This document shows positions 9,494 through 17,828 of a DNA stretch of 64,000 bases, piece by piece (position 1 is the first letter of the stretch; every line of letters starts with the position of its first letter). The stretch lies in the NCBI GenBank assembly GCA_963771835.1, contig CAVYVA010000004.1:310001-374000 (forward strand), given 5' to 3'. Under the pieces are notes generated by a model that ran no database searches, was not told the DNA's origin, and saw nothing but the letters and a program-made list of their open reading frames with translations. The stretch comes from CAVQCJ01 sp963771835. GTDB lineage: Bacteria > Actinomycetota > Actinomycetes > Prado026. The translations under genes and the position numbers were made by a program.

Positions 9494-10453
9494 GTGCCAC
9501 CCGCCGAGCAGGCCGCTCCGATCGTCACGGTCGTGGTGCCGACCAGAGAGCGGGTGGACTACCTGGCCACCTGCCTGCGGTCGGTGCAGGTTGCGATGGA
9601 CGAGGCGGGGCGGGCCGGGTGGGGCGTACGGGTCCTGGTCGTGGACGACGCCTCGCCGACGACGGCGACGCATGAGGTGGCTGCCCGGCTGGGCGCCGAG
9701 TACGCACGCGTGGACGAGCACGACGGCCAGGACAACCCGGCGGCCGCGATGGCATACGGGGTCGCCCGCGTGAAGACCCCGTACCTCGTCCTCTTCGGCG
9801 ACGACGACGTGATGCTGCCCCGGTTCCTGGTCTCCATGCTCGAGGCGGCGGAGCTGGGCTACGACCTCGTCACCAGTGCCTTCGTGCGGACGGACGAGAG
9901 CCTGCGCGCGCTGGAGACGCGAGTGCCGGTGGAGCCGGCGCTGGGCGACCTGCTCGCCGGCGTCATGATGATCAACGACAGCGCTCTGGTCCGCACCGAC
10001 CTCATGCAGGCCGCCCCATGGGACACCAGCCTCGGGCAGGACGTGCTCTACCCGGTCTGGCTGAGCATCCTCATCGGCGGCGCGAGGGCGACGACGGTCC
10101 GCGACCCCGGCATCCTCTACCGCCGCCACGGTGCGAACATCTCGGACCGACTGACTGCGGACGACATCGCTGCGCGCGAGGCGATCGCAGAGCCGTTCCG
10201 GGCCAAGATCGCCGCCGCCGGCGGCCAGATCCCCTGGTCTTCCCTACGACTCGCGGAGCTGCACGCCGAGGCGCTCGTCGAGAACCGTCGCCGTGATGCC
10301 GAGGAACGGGCGGCCGCGGCGGCGCGCGCCAAGGTCGCGGCGTGGGCGGCGCTCCCGCTGCGCACCCGGGCCTGGCGGTCGTTGCGCAGCCGGGCCCGTC
10401 AGCACGGCGCGCAGAACGGCACGAAGGCGTCCTCGCCGTCAGCGACTCCGTAG
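9494..10453 (+). CDS. Family 2 glycosyltransferase
   Basis: 319 residues from GTG 9494, with a TATCGT box about eight bases upstream. GT-A features: VTVVVPTRERVDYLATCLRS at the N-terminus, VLVVDDASP, and LVLFGDDDVMLPRFL, which holds the metal/nucleotide acidic cluster. The C-terminal 90 residues are Ala/Arg-rich and helical with no membrane segment, so it probably acts at the cytoplasmic face. It follows the LpxD-like gene by 63 bases and overlaps the converging acetyltransferase gene by 15 bases. Sugar specificity is unknown. Confidence 0.82.
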   Translation: MPPAEQAAPIVTVVVPTRERVDYLATCLRSVQVAMDEAGRAGWGVRVLVVDDASPTTATHEVAARLGAEYARVDEHDGQDNPAAAMAYGVARVKTPYLVLFGDDDVMLPRFLVSMLEAAELGYDLVTSAFVRTDESLRALETRVPVEPALGDLLAGVMMINDSALVRTDLMQAAPWDTSLGQDVLYPVWLSILIGGARATTVRDPGILYRRHGANISDRLTADDIAAREAIAEPFRAKIAAAGGQIPWSSLRLAELHAEALVENRRRDAEERAAAAARAKVAAWAALPLRTRAWRSLRSRARQHGAQNGTKASSPSATP

Positions 10454-10960
10454 CACCCGCGCCGGCACGCCGGCGGCCACCGCGTAGTCGGGCAGGTCAC
10501 TGGTCACCACGGCACCGGCGCCGACCTGCACGCCGCGGCCGAGCGTCACTCCGGGCAGCAGGATCGAGCCGACCCCCAGGTCGCAGTCGTCGCCCACGAC
10601 GACCGGGGCGAGCCCGATCCGTGCGTGCAGGATCGGCACCTGCCGACCCTCTTCCTCGTGCATCGAGCTGATGATCCGTACGCCGATGCCGACGCCCACG
10701 TCGGTGCCGAGCGTGATGCCGCCGGCCGAGTTCATGTACGTCTGCTCGCCGACCCAGCACCCGTCGCCGAGCACGAGCGACCCCTCGGGGTAGGCCTTGA
10801 AGATCGCGAGGTGCCCGACGTACACGTCCGCTCCCACGTGCACCGAGCCCGGGGTGAAGACGAGCACGTCGTCCTCGAGCACCGAGCCGGTGCCCAGCGA
10901 ACCGAGCTCCTCGCGCTGCCAGCGGCCCGAGCCGTGCGAGCGTCTGGTCGGGCGGGTCAC
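10439..10960 (-). CDS. Hexapeptide-repeat acetyltransferase
   Basis: 173 residues from GTG 10960, overlapping the aminotransferase stop as GTGA; the longer open frame is a shadow of that gene. Hexapeptide turns run from VHVGADVYVGHLAIFKAYPE to LGVGSILLPGVTLGRGVQVG, followed by the usual ending GVPARVLRSR. The architecture matches small O- or N-acetyltransferases of surface sugar clusters. As the last gene after an epimerase and a DegT aminotransferase, it probably acetylates the amino sugar they produce, as PglD does in the Pgl pathway. That assignment is inference from order. Confidence 0.8.
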   Translation of the reverse strand: MTRPTRRSHGSGRWQREELGSLGTGSVLEDDVLVFTPGSVHVGADVYVGHLAIFKAYPEGSLVLGDGCWVGEQTYMNSAGGITLGTDVGVGIGVRIISSMHEEEGRQVPILHARIGLAPVVVGDDCDLGVGSILLPGVTLGRGVQVGAGAVVTSDLPDYAVAAGVPARVLRSR

Positions 10961-12048
10961 AGGCTGGCCAGGACAGCGTCGACGACCTGCACCTGCTCGT
11001 CCTCGGTCAGGCCCACGTACACCGGCAGCGCGAGGCTGCGCGCGAAGACCCTGTCGGCCACCGGGAACTGACCTGCTCGGTAGCCGTACCGCTCGCGGAA
11101 GTACCGGGTGAGCGGGATGTGCCACGTGCCGATCTGCGTCTGCACGCCCTTCTCCCGGGTGCGCGCGATGACGGCGTCCCGGTCGGCCTCGGCTGGCAGC
11201 ATGACCACATAGGACTGCCAGACCGGGTCGCTGTCCGGCGCCACGACCGGTGGCCGCACGTCGGTCCCGGCCAGCAGCCTTGCGTAACGCGCGGCGACCT
11301 CGCGCCGGCTGGCGAGGACCCGGTCCAGCTTTCGCATCTGGGTCACTCCGAGCGCGCCCTGCATCTCGGTGAGCCGGTAGTTGAGGCCGGCCAGCGCGAA
11401 GCCGCCGTCCGGCAGGTCCTGGCCGTGGTTGCGCAGCATTGCGAGCCGGCGTGCAAGGTCGCCGTCGTCGGTGACGACCATGCCGCCCTCGCCGGTGGTC
11501 ACCGCCTTGCGCGGGTGAAAGCTGAAGCAGCCTGCGGCGCCGACCGACCCCGCCGTGCCACCGTCGCGCCAGGCACCCAGAGCGCACGCCGCGTCCTCGA
11601 CCAACGGGACGCCCGGCGCCGCAGCGGTCAGGGCGAAGAGGTCGGCCATCGCACCGAACGGGTGCACGGGGAGCATGGCGGCCAGCTTGGTGTCACCGGC
11701 CGACGCCAGTGCCGCGAGGCCGACCGGGTCCATCGCGAAGAGGTCCTCGTCGATGTCGACGAACACGCAGGTCGCGCCCACCCGCTCGACCACGTTCGCC
11801 GTCGCCGGCCACGAGTAGGTCGGCACGGCGACCCGGTCACCGGGCCCGATGCCGAGACCGAGCAGCGCCACGTGCAGTGCGGCGGTACCACTGGACACCG
11901 CCACGGCGTGCGCGCTACCCGTCACCCCGGCGACGGTCGACTCGAACGCCGCGACCTGCTCGCCCTGCACGAGCATGCCGCTCACGAGCACGTCGGCGAC
12001 CGCGTCGAGATCGTCCTGCTCGACGAGCGGTCGCGCCAGGGGGATCAC
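10957..12048 (-). CDS. DegT/DnrJ/EryC1/StrS sugar aminotransferase
   Basis: 363 residues from ATG 12048, overlapping the epimerase stop as ATGA. PLP-enzyme features of the DegT family: AVSSGTAALHVALLGLG (phosphate-binding loop), VPLVEDAACALGA, and the lysine in CFSFHPRKAVTTGEGG that forms the Schiff base. The substrate is expected to be a nucleotide-linked keto sugar made by the preceding epimerase/dehydratase, giving an amino sugar for the envelope glycan. Length is normal for the family and all key residues are present. Confidence 0.9.
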   Translation of the reverse strand: MIPLARPLVEQDDLDAVADVLVSGMLVQGEQVAAFESTVAGVTGSAHAVAVSSGTAALHVALLGLGIGPGDRVAVPTYSWPATANVVERVGATCVFVDIDEDLFAMDPVGLAALASAGDTKLAAMLPVHPFGAMADLFALTAAAPGVPLVEDAACALGAWRDGGTAGSVGAAGCFSFHPRKAVTTGEGGMVVTDDGDLARRLAMLRNHGQDLPDGGFALAGLNYRLTEMQGALGVTQMRKLDRVLASRREVAARYARLLAGTDVRPPVVAPDSDPVWQSYVVMLPAEADRDAVIARTREKGVQTQIGTWHIPLTRYFRERYGYRAGQFPVADRVFARSLALPVYVGLTEDEQVQVVDAVLASL

Positions 12049-13010
12049 GACTGGTCCGCCGCCAGTCCGGCGTAGTAGGCGCCCGTCCGCCGGATGCCCT
12101 CGTCGAGGTCGACCTCGGCGACGAAGTCGAGCAGCTCAGCGGCCTTGCCCACCAAGGGCACCCTCAGCTCGACGTCGGCGTACTCCTTCTCGACGAACAC
12201 GATCTGGGACCGCGAGCCCAGCACCCGGACGACCGCGCTGGCCAGACCGTAGATGGTCACCACCGCGCGCGCGTTGCCGATGTTGAACGTCTCGCCGACC
12301 GCGGCCGGATGGCTCAGCGCCAGCAGCGCGCCACGGACCATGTCGTCGACGTAGCACCAGGCACGGATCTGTGAGCCGTCGCCGTGGATCTCGATCGTCA
12401 GGTCTCGCACCGCCAGCTTGACGAAGGCGCGCATCGCGCCCTCTCCGACCTGCCCCGGGCCGTACACGTTGAACGGGCGCACGACCGTCACCGGCAAGCC
12501 CCGCTCGTGGTGGTAGGCCATGGCGAGGTGCTCTTCCGCCAGCTTGCTCACGGCGTACGTCCACCGCGCCTCGCCGACCGCGCCGGTGACCGCGTGGTCC
12601 TCCTCGCTGGACTGGAACGCACGCTGCCCGAACACCTCGCTGGTGGAGAAGCACATCACCCGACCGGGGACCTGCTCAGCCGCTGCGGCGGCAAGGACGT
12701 TCGCCGACCCGAGGATGTTGACGCGCATGGTGTCCACGGGTCGCCGGATGACCTGGTCGATGCCGGCGATCGCTGCTAGGTGCACGACGTGTGTGCAGCC
12801 CTTCATCGCGGTCGCGACCTGGTCGGCGTCCAGCACGTCGCCCTCGAGAAGGGTCAGCCGGGGATCGTCGGCGAAGGAGTAGGTCGCCAGTGCGTTGCGC
12901 TCGAGGTTGTCGAGCACGACCACGTCGTTGTCGGCGAGGAGCCGACCGGTCAGCGCCGAACCGATGAAGCCGGCACCACCAGTGATCAGCACGCGCGCGC
13001 CGGTCAGCAC
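12045..13010 (-). CDS. NAD-dependent sugar epimerase/dehydratase
   Basis: 321 residues from GTG 13010. The extended SDR fold is shown by VLITGGAGFIGSAL (NAD-binding GxxGxxG) and the catalytic Tyr/Lys in YAVSKLAEEHLA, with upstream CFSTSEVFGQ. NVYGPGQ is typical of sugar-nucleotide epimerases and dehydratases. It leads the three-gene operon with overlapping stops and starts. A TAGGAT box six bases before the GTG indicates a leaderless mRNA and settles the start. The substrate (UDP- or dTDP-sugar) cannot be assigned. Confidence 0.87.
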   Translation of the reverse strand: MLTGARVLITGGAGFIGSALTGRLLADNDVVVLDNLERNALATYSFADDPRLTLLEGDVLDADQVATAMKGCTHVVHLAAIAGIDQVIRRPVDTMRVNILGSANVLAAAAAEQVPGRVMCFSTSEVFGQRAFQSSEEDHAVTGAVGEARWTYAVSKLAEEHLAMAYHHERGLPVTVVRPFNVYGPGQVGEGAMRAFVKLAVRDLTIEIHGDGSQIRAWCYVDDMVRGALLALSHPAAVGETFNIGNARAVVTIYGLASAVVRVLGSRSQIVFVEKEYADVELRVPLVGKAAELLDFVAEVDLDEGIRRTGAYYAGLAADQS

Positions 13011-13016
13011 GCACGC

Positions 13017-13022
13017 ATCCTA
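13017..13022 (-). promoter_or_regulatory. -10 box of leaderless epimerase operon
   Basis: TAGGAT on the minus strand, six bases before GTG 13010. The spacing puts the transcription start at or beside the start codon, as in leaderless actinobacterial mRNAs. No clear -35 is seen. Confidence 0.5.
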
Positions 13023-13056
13023 GGGCACGGGTCGGGCGGACCGGTGGGATGGCTCA

Positions 13057-13130
13057 GCCGGGCAGCTCGGCGGGTGAGCCGGGCAGATCGGCGGGTGAGC
13101 CGGACAGCTCGGCGGGTGAGCCGAGCAGCC
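13057..13130. repeat. 21-bp tandem repeat, about 3.5 copies
   Basis: Units begin GCCGGGCAGCTCGGCGGGTGA at 13057, 13078 and 13099, with a partial fourth from 13120; units differ by one or two bases. They fill the 200-base gap between the epimerase start and the thioesterase stop. I found no convincing gene in 13023-13222. The repeat could form alternating GC-rich stems. Confidence 0.8.
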
Positions 13131-13222
13131 ACCCCCCAACGCCGCCCGACGCCATTCGCCCAGGTCAGCGGCCTGGCGACTCGGATCGCCGCTGGTTGCG
13201 GCGCTGTGCAACCGTTCACCGG

Positions 13223-13744
13223 TCAGCCGCTCTGCGCGCGCGATCGCTTGATCTCCTCCCGCATCGCCAGCCGGTGCCGACGTCGGATCTGCGCCTCGTG
13301 GAAGCGCCGCTCGTCCTCGTCCGTCTCCGGCAGCACCGTCGGGACCTCGCGCGGCCGGCCCTGCGCGTCCACGGCGACGAACACGAGATAGGCCGTCGCG
13401 ACGGTGATCGCGGGTTCGCCGGCACGGTCCCATCGTTCGGCGACCGCCTTCACGCCGATCTCCATCGACGTGCGACCGGTCCAGTTGACCTGGCCCATCA
13501 CGTGCACGAGGTCTCCCACCCGTACCGGGGTGACGAACACCATCTCGTCCATCGCGGCGGTGACCGCCGGACCACCGGAGTGCCGCGTCGCCACCACACC
13601 GGCGACGTCGTCGACGAACTTCATCACGACGCCGCCGTGCACGGACCCGAGCAGGTTGGTGTCCGCCGCGGTCATGATCTGGGAGAGCGTGGTCCTGGCG
13701 GCCGAGGTGGGCACCCCTGGCTGGGCGTCGTCGGCAGCGGTCAC
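13223..13744 (-). CDS. Acyl-CoA thioesterase (hotdog fold, YciA/BACH type)
   Basis: 173 residues from GTG 13744. The hotdog domain is recognised by TNLLGSVHGGVVMKFVDDVA (the catalytic loop with Asn/Asp of this class) and DEMVFVTPVRVGDLVHVMGQ. It hydrolyses acyl-CoA to free acid and CoA in the cytoplasm. The C-terminus EIKRSRAQSG is basic. A TAGGTT box lies six bases before the GTG, so the message appears leaderless. It is monocistronic and diverges from the JmjC pair. Confidence 0.88.
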   Translation of the reverse strand: MTAADDAQPGVPTSAARTTLSQIMTAADTNLLGSVHGGVVMKFVDDVAGVVATRHSGGPAVTAAMDEMVFVTPVRVGDLVHVMGQVNWTGRTSMEIGVKAVAERWDRAGEPAITVATAYLVFVAVDAQGRPREVPTVLPETDEDERRFHEAQIRRRHRLAMREEIKRSRAQSG

Positions 13745-13750
13745 GGGCCG

Positions 13751-13756
13751 AACCTA
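13751..13756 (-). promoter_or_regulatory. -10 box of leaderless thioesterase gene
   Basis: TAGGTT on the minus strand, six bases before GTG 13744; same geometry as other leaderless starts in the window. Confidence 0.5.
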
Positions 13757-13811
13757 TGCCTCCCGGCCAGGGCGCACCGGGGTTGCCGGTGCGGGTCGCC
13801 GGGTAGATCCG

Positions 13812-13817
13812 TAGGGT
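13812..13817 (+). promoter_or_regulatory. Possible -10 for acidic peptide/JmjC operon
   Basis: TAGGGT on the plus strand, which would give a leader of roughly 55-60 bases ending in the strong ribosome site GAGGGAGG before ATG 13881. No well-spaced -35 is visible. Confidence 0.35.
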
Positions 13818-13880
13818 CGGGCCTCTGGACCCGGCGCGACCAGCCCCGGGACACCCGCGGCACGAGAGGGAGGCACGTCG

Positions 13881-14078
13881 ATGAGCGACTCGGACGAGCT
13901 GGACACGGACGGCCCGGCGGACGGCGGCGCGGACGGCGGTGCGGACAGCGGCGCGGACGGCGGTGCGGACAGCGGCGCGGACGGCGGTGCGGACAGCGGC
14001 GCGGACGGCGGTGCGGACAGCGGCGCGGACGGCGGTGCGGACGGCGGTGCGGACGGCGGTGCGGACAGCGGCGCCTGA
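13881..14078 (+). CDS. Short acidic Gly-Ala-Asp repeat peptide
   Basis: 65 residues from ATG 13881, with GAGGGAGG at ideal spacing (13865-13872). After SDSDELDTDGP the protein is almost only the four-residue repeat GADG/GADS, about 13 times, so it is strongly acidic and probably disordered. It ends three bases before the JmjC ATG, which implies coupled translation. No known family is recognised. The strong ribosome site and coupling support real translation; the repeat makes copy number prone to change. It could instead be only a leader peptide whose translation feeds the oxygenase. Confidence 0.55.
   Translation: MSDSDELDTDGPADGGADGGADSGADGGADSGADGGADSGADGGADSGADGGADGGADGGADSGA
13917..14072. 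repeat. 12-bp tandem repeat, 13 units
   Basis: Units of the form GCGGACGGCGGT / GCGGACAGCGGC, 13 in a row, alternate mostly between Gly and Ser versions (24-bp higher-order period). They lie within the short acidic reading frame, and 12 is a multiple of three, so copy-number change would not alter the frame. Confidence 0.85.
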
Positions 14079-14081
14079 ACG

Positions 14082-15353
14082 ATGACCGGACCGTTGGTGA
14101 CCGGGGCCGAGGGCGGCGCCGGGGCCGTCCCCGGTGCCGCCCTCGGCCCCCTGCTCGGCCGGACGACGCCGGCCGAGTTCGCCGAGAACGTGTGGGCCCG
14201 CGAGGCGTTCCTGCGAGCGGCCTGCGACGGACCCGATCTCACCGGGCTCTTCACCCTCGCCGACGCCGACGAGCTGCTGTCCGCCCGCGGTCTGCGCACC
14301 CCGTTCCTGCGCATCGCCAAGGACGGCGTGGTCCAGGCCGAGTCCACCTTCACCCGGGGCGCCGGGGTGGGCGCCGCGGTCCGTGACCAGGTCGACCCGG
14401 ACCGCGTGGCGCGTCTGCTCGCCGACGGCTGCACCGTCGTCTTCCAGGGGCTGCACCGGATCTGGCCGGCCGTCCTCGACTTCACCGGCTCCCTCACCCG
14501 CGAGCTCGGCCACCCGGTGCAGGTCAACGCCTACCTGACCCCGCCGAGCGCTCGCGGGTTCGCACCGCACTACGACACGCACGATGTCTTCGTCGTCCAG
14601 ACGGCCGGGGACAAGCGCTGGCTGGTGCACCGCCCGGTCGTGCCGTCACCGGCCGACGACGACGGCTGGACGGCGCACCGGGAATCCGTCGCTGCCGCCG
14701 CCGCAGCGGCACCTGCTCTCGACCACGTGCTCCGGCCCGGCGACGTCCTCTACCTGCCCCGCGGCTGGATCCACGCCGCCCAGGCACAGCGGGCGATGTC
14801 GCTGCACCTGACGATCGGCGTGCACCCGTACACGCGCCGCCACCTGGTCGAGGCGCTGCTCGCCGAGGTGCTGGAGAGCAGGCCGTTGGAGGACTCGCTG
14901 CCGATGGGCATCGACGTCGCGGACCCGCACGACCTCGCCGTACCCCTGGCGCTGGTCCGCGACCTGGTCGCCGACGGTCTCGCCGCGGCGTCCGCCCCCC
15001 TGATCGCCGCGCGGATGGAGCGCCGCCGTGCCGCGGACACCCGGCCGGAGCCCTTGCGACCTGTGGCGCAGGCCGTCGCCGCCGCGGGCGCGGCCACGGG
15101 CGGGGAGGGCCAGACCCAGGTGGCCGTGCGGGCGCGGCCGGGGTCTTGCCTGCGGGTCGAGGAGTCACTCGAGCACGTCACCCTGGTCGCCGACGGGCGA
15201 CGGCTGGACTTCGCACCGGACCATGCCGCCGCGCTCAAGGCGGTGGTCGAGGGCGGCCGCTGCGTCGCCGACCAGCTGCCGGGGCTGGAGCCGGTCGACG
15301 GGCGCGCGCTCGCCCGTCGACTGCTGCTGGACGGCGCGGTCGTTCCCGCGTGA
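14082..15353 (+). CDS. JmjC/cupin 2-oxoglutarate-dependent oxygenase (RoxA-like)
   Basis: 423 residues from ATG 14082. The Fe(II)-binding HxD is His163/Asp165 in GFAPHYDTHDVFVVQ, and the distal His is His231 in PRGWIHAAQA. The arrangement (Cupin_4 domain, then a helical dimer/winged-helix tail to about 420) matches bacterial ribosomal oxygenases such as YcfD/RoxA, which hydroxylate a residue of a ribosomal protein. All metal ligands are present. The gene is coupled upstream to the acidic repeat peptide and downstream (GTGA overlap) to the sucrase/ferredoxin-like gene. The substrate here is unknown. Confidence 0.85.
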   Translation: MTGPLVTGAEGGAGAVPGAALGPLLGRTTPAEFAENVWAREAFLRAACDGPDLTGLFTLADADELLSARGLRTPFLRIAKDGVVQAESTFTRGAGVGAAVRDQVDPDRVARLLADGCTVVFQGLHRIWPAVLDFTGSLTRELGHPVQVNAYLTPPSARGFAPHYDTHDVFVVQTAGDKRWLVHRPVVPSPADDDGWTAHRESVAAAAAAAPALDHVLRPGDVLYLPRGWIHAAQAQRAMSLHLTIGVHPYTRRHLVEALLAEVLESRPLEDSLPMGIDVADPHDLAVPLALVRDLVADGLAAASAPLIAARMERRRAADTRPEPLRPVAQAVAAAGAATGGEGQTQVAVRARPGSCLRVEESLEHVTLVADGRRLDFAPDHAAALKAVVEGGRCVADQLPGLEPVDGRALARRLLLDGAVVPA

Positions 15354-16333
15354 CCCAACCGGACCGTCCTCCCGAAGAGCGTGCTGCCGAGGACCCCGAC
15401 GAGCTCGACCGCGACGGGCCGATGCCGGTCCCGCGGTGCTCGGTGGCCGCGCGCGGCCGGGCCGACGCGCTCGCCGGAACCGCCCTGCCGACCGACCGGT
15501 TCCTGCTGGTCGAGGACCCGGGGCCTTGGGGACCGGCGCCGCACCCGGTCGGGACTCTGCCACCGGCGGTGGCCGAGCATGTCCACGAGCAGGCTCGGGT
15601 CCTGTCCGCGCGGCTGCTGCTGATCCGCAGGACCGGCCGCCGTCCGGGCAGCGGCGACTCCCCGCCCGAGCCCGCCCCGCGGGTGCCCCGGACCTGGGCC
15701 TGGGTCGACACCACCCGCGCCGAGGTCCGGACCGGCACGGTCGGCCACCCGGACGCACTGGCCACGGTCGACTTCGCCGTCGACGGGCAGCCGGACGACC
15801 GGCCGTGGTACCTGGTCTGCACCCAGGGTCGGCACGACGTCTGCTGCGCGGTCTACGGGCGGCCCGTCGTGCAGGTGCTCGCCGACGTCGCGCCGGACCG
15901 GACCTGGGAGTGCACCCACGTCGGCGGCGACCGGTTCGCTGCGAACGTCCTGCTGATGCCCGCCGGTCTGGTGTACGGGCACGTCGACGTCGGCTCCGCG
16001 GTCGAGCTCACCACCGCGTACGCCGGCGGCCGGGTCGTCCCGCGCCTGCTGCGGGGCCGGTGCGGCACCGTCCCGGCGGCCCAGGTCGCCGAGCACCACG
16101 CGCGTGCGCTGCTCGGCGACGACCGGCTGGACGCCTTCGCCGCACCGCAGGTCAGCCACGCAGGCCACGACCGCTGGCAGGTCGACCTGGTGCACCGGGT
16201 CGACGGCGAGCGTCTGCGTCTGCTGCTCGCCGAGCGGCACGAGGACGTGGCGATCGGTCTGACGTGCGCGGCGACCGGGGCCGGCCGGCTGCGCAGCTGG
16301 GACCTCCTCTCGCTCGAGCGCCTCACCCCGTGA
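15350..16333 (+). CDS. Sucrase/ferredoxin-like protein
   Basis: 327 residues from GTG 15350, overlapping the JmjC stop as GTGA. A thioredoxin-like ferredoxin fold of the Suc_Fer-like family is shown by LVCTQGRHDVCCAVYGRPV and CTHVGGDRFAANVLLMPAGL, with Cys residues placed to hold a [2Fe-2S] cluster. The C-terminal part (DRWQVDLVHRVDGERLRLLL) is family-typical. No sucrase activity is implied by the name; a redox role is likely. The gene ends inside the converging amine oxidase gene (11-base overlap). Confidence 0.8.
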   Translation: MTQPDRPPEERAAEDPDELDRDGPMPVPRCSVAARGRADALAGTALPTDRFLLVEDPGPWGPAPHPVGTLPPAVAEHVHEQARVLSARLLLIRRTGRRPGSGDSPPEPAPRVPRTWAWVDTTRAEVRTGTVGHPDALATVDFAVDGQPDDRPWYLVCTQGRHDVCCAVYGRPVVQVLADVAPDRTWECTHVGGDRFAANVLLMPAGLVYGHVDVGSAVELTTAYAGGRVVPRLLRGRCGTVPAAQVAEHHARALLGDDRLDAFAAPQVSHAGHDRWQVDLVHRVDGERLRLLLAERHEDVAIGLTCAATGAGRLRSWDLLSLERLTP

Positions 16334-17825
16334 GCGCCGCAGCGGGCGCGGCACCGATCGCTCGCGCGACCCGCCGGCCCGACCGCAGCCCGCTCTCCAT
16401 GTACTGGCCCATCGCCTCGGTGTGCTCGCCGGCGAAACGCAACGGGCCGTACGCGGTCCGGAACGCCGGCTTCGCGGTCAACATCTGGCCCAACCGGTAG
16501 TTCGCGTAGCCGCCTCCGGTGTACGCCTCCGACGCCCAGGCCACGGTGGCCGCGGTGAAGCGGCGGTCCTCGTGCCCGACGACCTCGGGGTACACCAGGC
16601 GCAGCTGCTGCTCGACCGCCGCGACCCGCGCGGCCGGGCTCAGTCGGGTGAGCGCCCGGCCGTCCGGCCCGCCGCCGGTGAACGCCACCAGCGCGCCGTC
16701 GGGCTCGTCCCGCTGCGAGTCGGTCGCGTCCCAGGAGTACGTGTACGGCAGGTCGGCCAGCGACTCGCCGGTCCAGCCCGCACGGCGCCACGGGTGCCCG
16801 CGGTAGGGCACCGCCACCTTGGTGATGGCGTCGAGCAATCGCGAGTCGACCGCCTCGCGCAGCTCGGACGGCAGCGCCGGGTCGAACGCGATCGCCCGCA
16901 ACGTCGGCGGTGGGGTCGCCACGACGACGTGCGCACCCTGGTACGACCCGGCGGTTGTGGTCACGGAAGCCAGGCCTGGCCGTACCCGGATGGAGCGGAC
17001 CGCCTCGCCGAGCCGTACTCGCGCCGGCGTCAGGTGGGCGGCCATCGCCGTCGCCAGCGAGTCGTTGCCGCCGGCGATCCGCAGGGCCTCGACCGCATCG
17101 GCGTTGTCGCTGCCGAAGTTCTCCTGCTGCGCGTAGAACAGCAGCGACATGTCCGTGGCCGCGGTGCCGTAGTCGCTGACGATCCAGCCCGCCTCCCAGA
17201 CCCGTCGGCCCAGCCGGCTCAGCCCCAGTCCGTCGGCCCACTGCGCGAGCGTCATCGAGTCCAACCGCTCGGCGTCGCGCGACCGCTCGGGGTGCTCGGC
17301 GTCGACGCGAGCGGCGAGCCGGGCGCTGGCGTCGGTCACCCGGTTGATGTCGTGGTACAGGTCGCCGCTGCGCCGCTCGACCCGTGCCGAGTAGTCGGCG
17401 CGCTGCCCGGACCAGTACAGCGCGAGCGCCAGGGACCGGTTGCGCGGCTCGGTCGCGAGCCCGAACCGGTCCAGCAGCCCGAGCAGCACGTGGTGGTCCC
17501 GGTCGACGAACTCCCCGCCCGCCTCCACGTGAGTGCCGGGGCCGAACACGTCGCGCAGCGTGTGCACGCGGCCGCCCACCCGGTCCCTCGCCTCCAGCAC
17601 GACGACGTCCCAGCCGAGGTCGGTGAGCTCGAGCGCACAGGACAGACCGGCGAACCCGGCGCCGACGACCACGACCCGGCGGGCGAGCGCCGCGGACGGT
17701 CGGGGCACGGTACGGACCGGCGCCGGCGCCCGCTGTGCGACGACCGTGACGGCGGCCGCGGCCGCCAGCCCCAGGGCGGTTCGGCGGGTCAGCAGCTCGC
17801 CCACGGGATCCCCGCTCTCGGTCAC
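16323..17825 (-). CDS. Flavin monoamine oxidase family protein, probably exported
   Basis: 500 residues. The N-terminus has a twin-arginine-like motif (LLTRRTALGLAAAAAV), suggesting Tat export of the folded flavoprotein. The FAD-binding motif VVVVGAGFAGLSCALELTDL starts near residue 50 and is followed by VVLEARDRVGGRVHTL, the amine oxidase signature. The C-terminal FAD contact LRFAGEHTEAMGQYMESGL is intact. It would oxidise a primary or polyamine to an aldehyde, H2O2 and ammonia; the substrate is not readable. It follows the DAO-type oxidase gene by three bases, in the same operon. Confidence 0.85.
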   Translation of the reverse strand: MTESGDPVGELLTRRTALGLAAAAAVTVVAQRAPAPVRTVPRPSAALARRVVVVGAGFAGLSCALELTDLGWDVVVLEARDRVGGRVHTLRDVFGPGTHVEAGGEFVDRDHHVLLGLLDRFGLATEPRNRSLALALYWSGQRADYSARVERRSGDLYHDINRVTDASARLAARVDAEHPERSRDAERLDSMTLAQWADGLGLSRLGRRVWEAGWIVSDYGTAATDMSLLFYAQQENFGSDNADAVEALRIAGGNDSLATAMAAHLTPARVRLGEAVRSIRVRPGLASVTTTAGSYQGAHVVVATPPPTLRAIAFDPALPSELREAVDSRLLDAITKVAVPYRGHPWRRAGWTGESLADLPYTYSWDATDSQRDEPDGALVAFTGGGPDGRALTRLSPAARVAAVEQQLRLVYPEVVGHEDRRFTAATVAWASEAYTGGGYANYRLGQMLTAKPAFRTAYGPLRFAGEHTEAMGQYMESGLRSGRRVARAIGAAPAAALTG

Positions 17826-17828
17826 CGC

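Noticed and set aside
13917..14072. CRISPR-like array
   Set aside because: Units are 12 bp with no unique spacers and lie inside an open frame.
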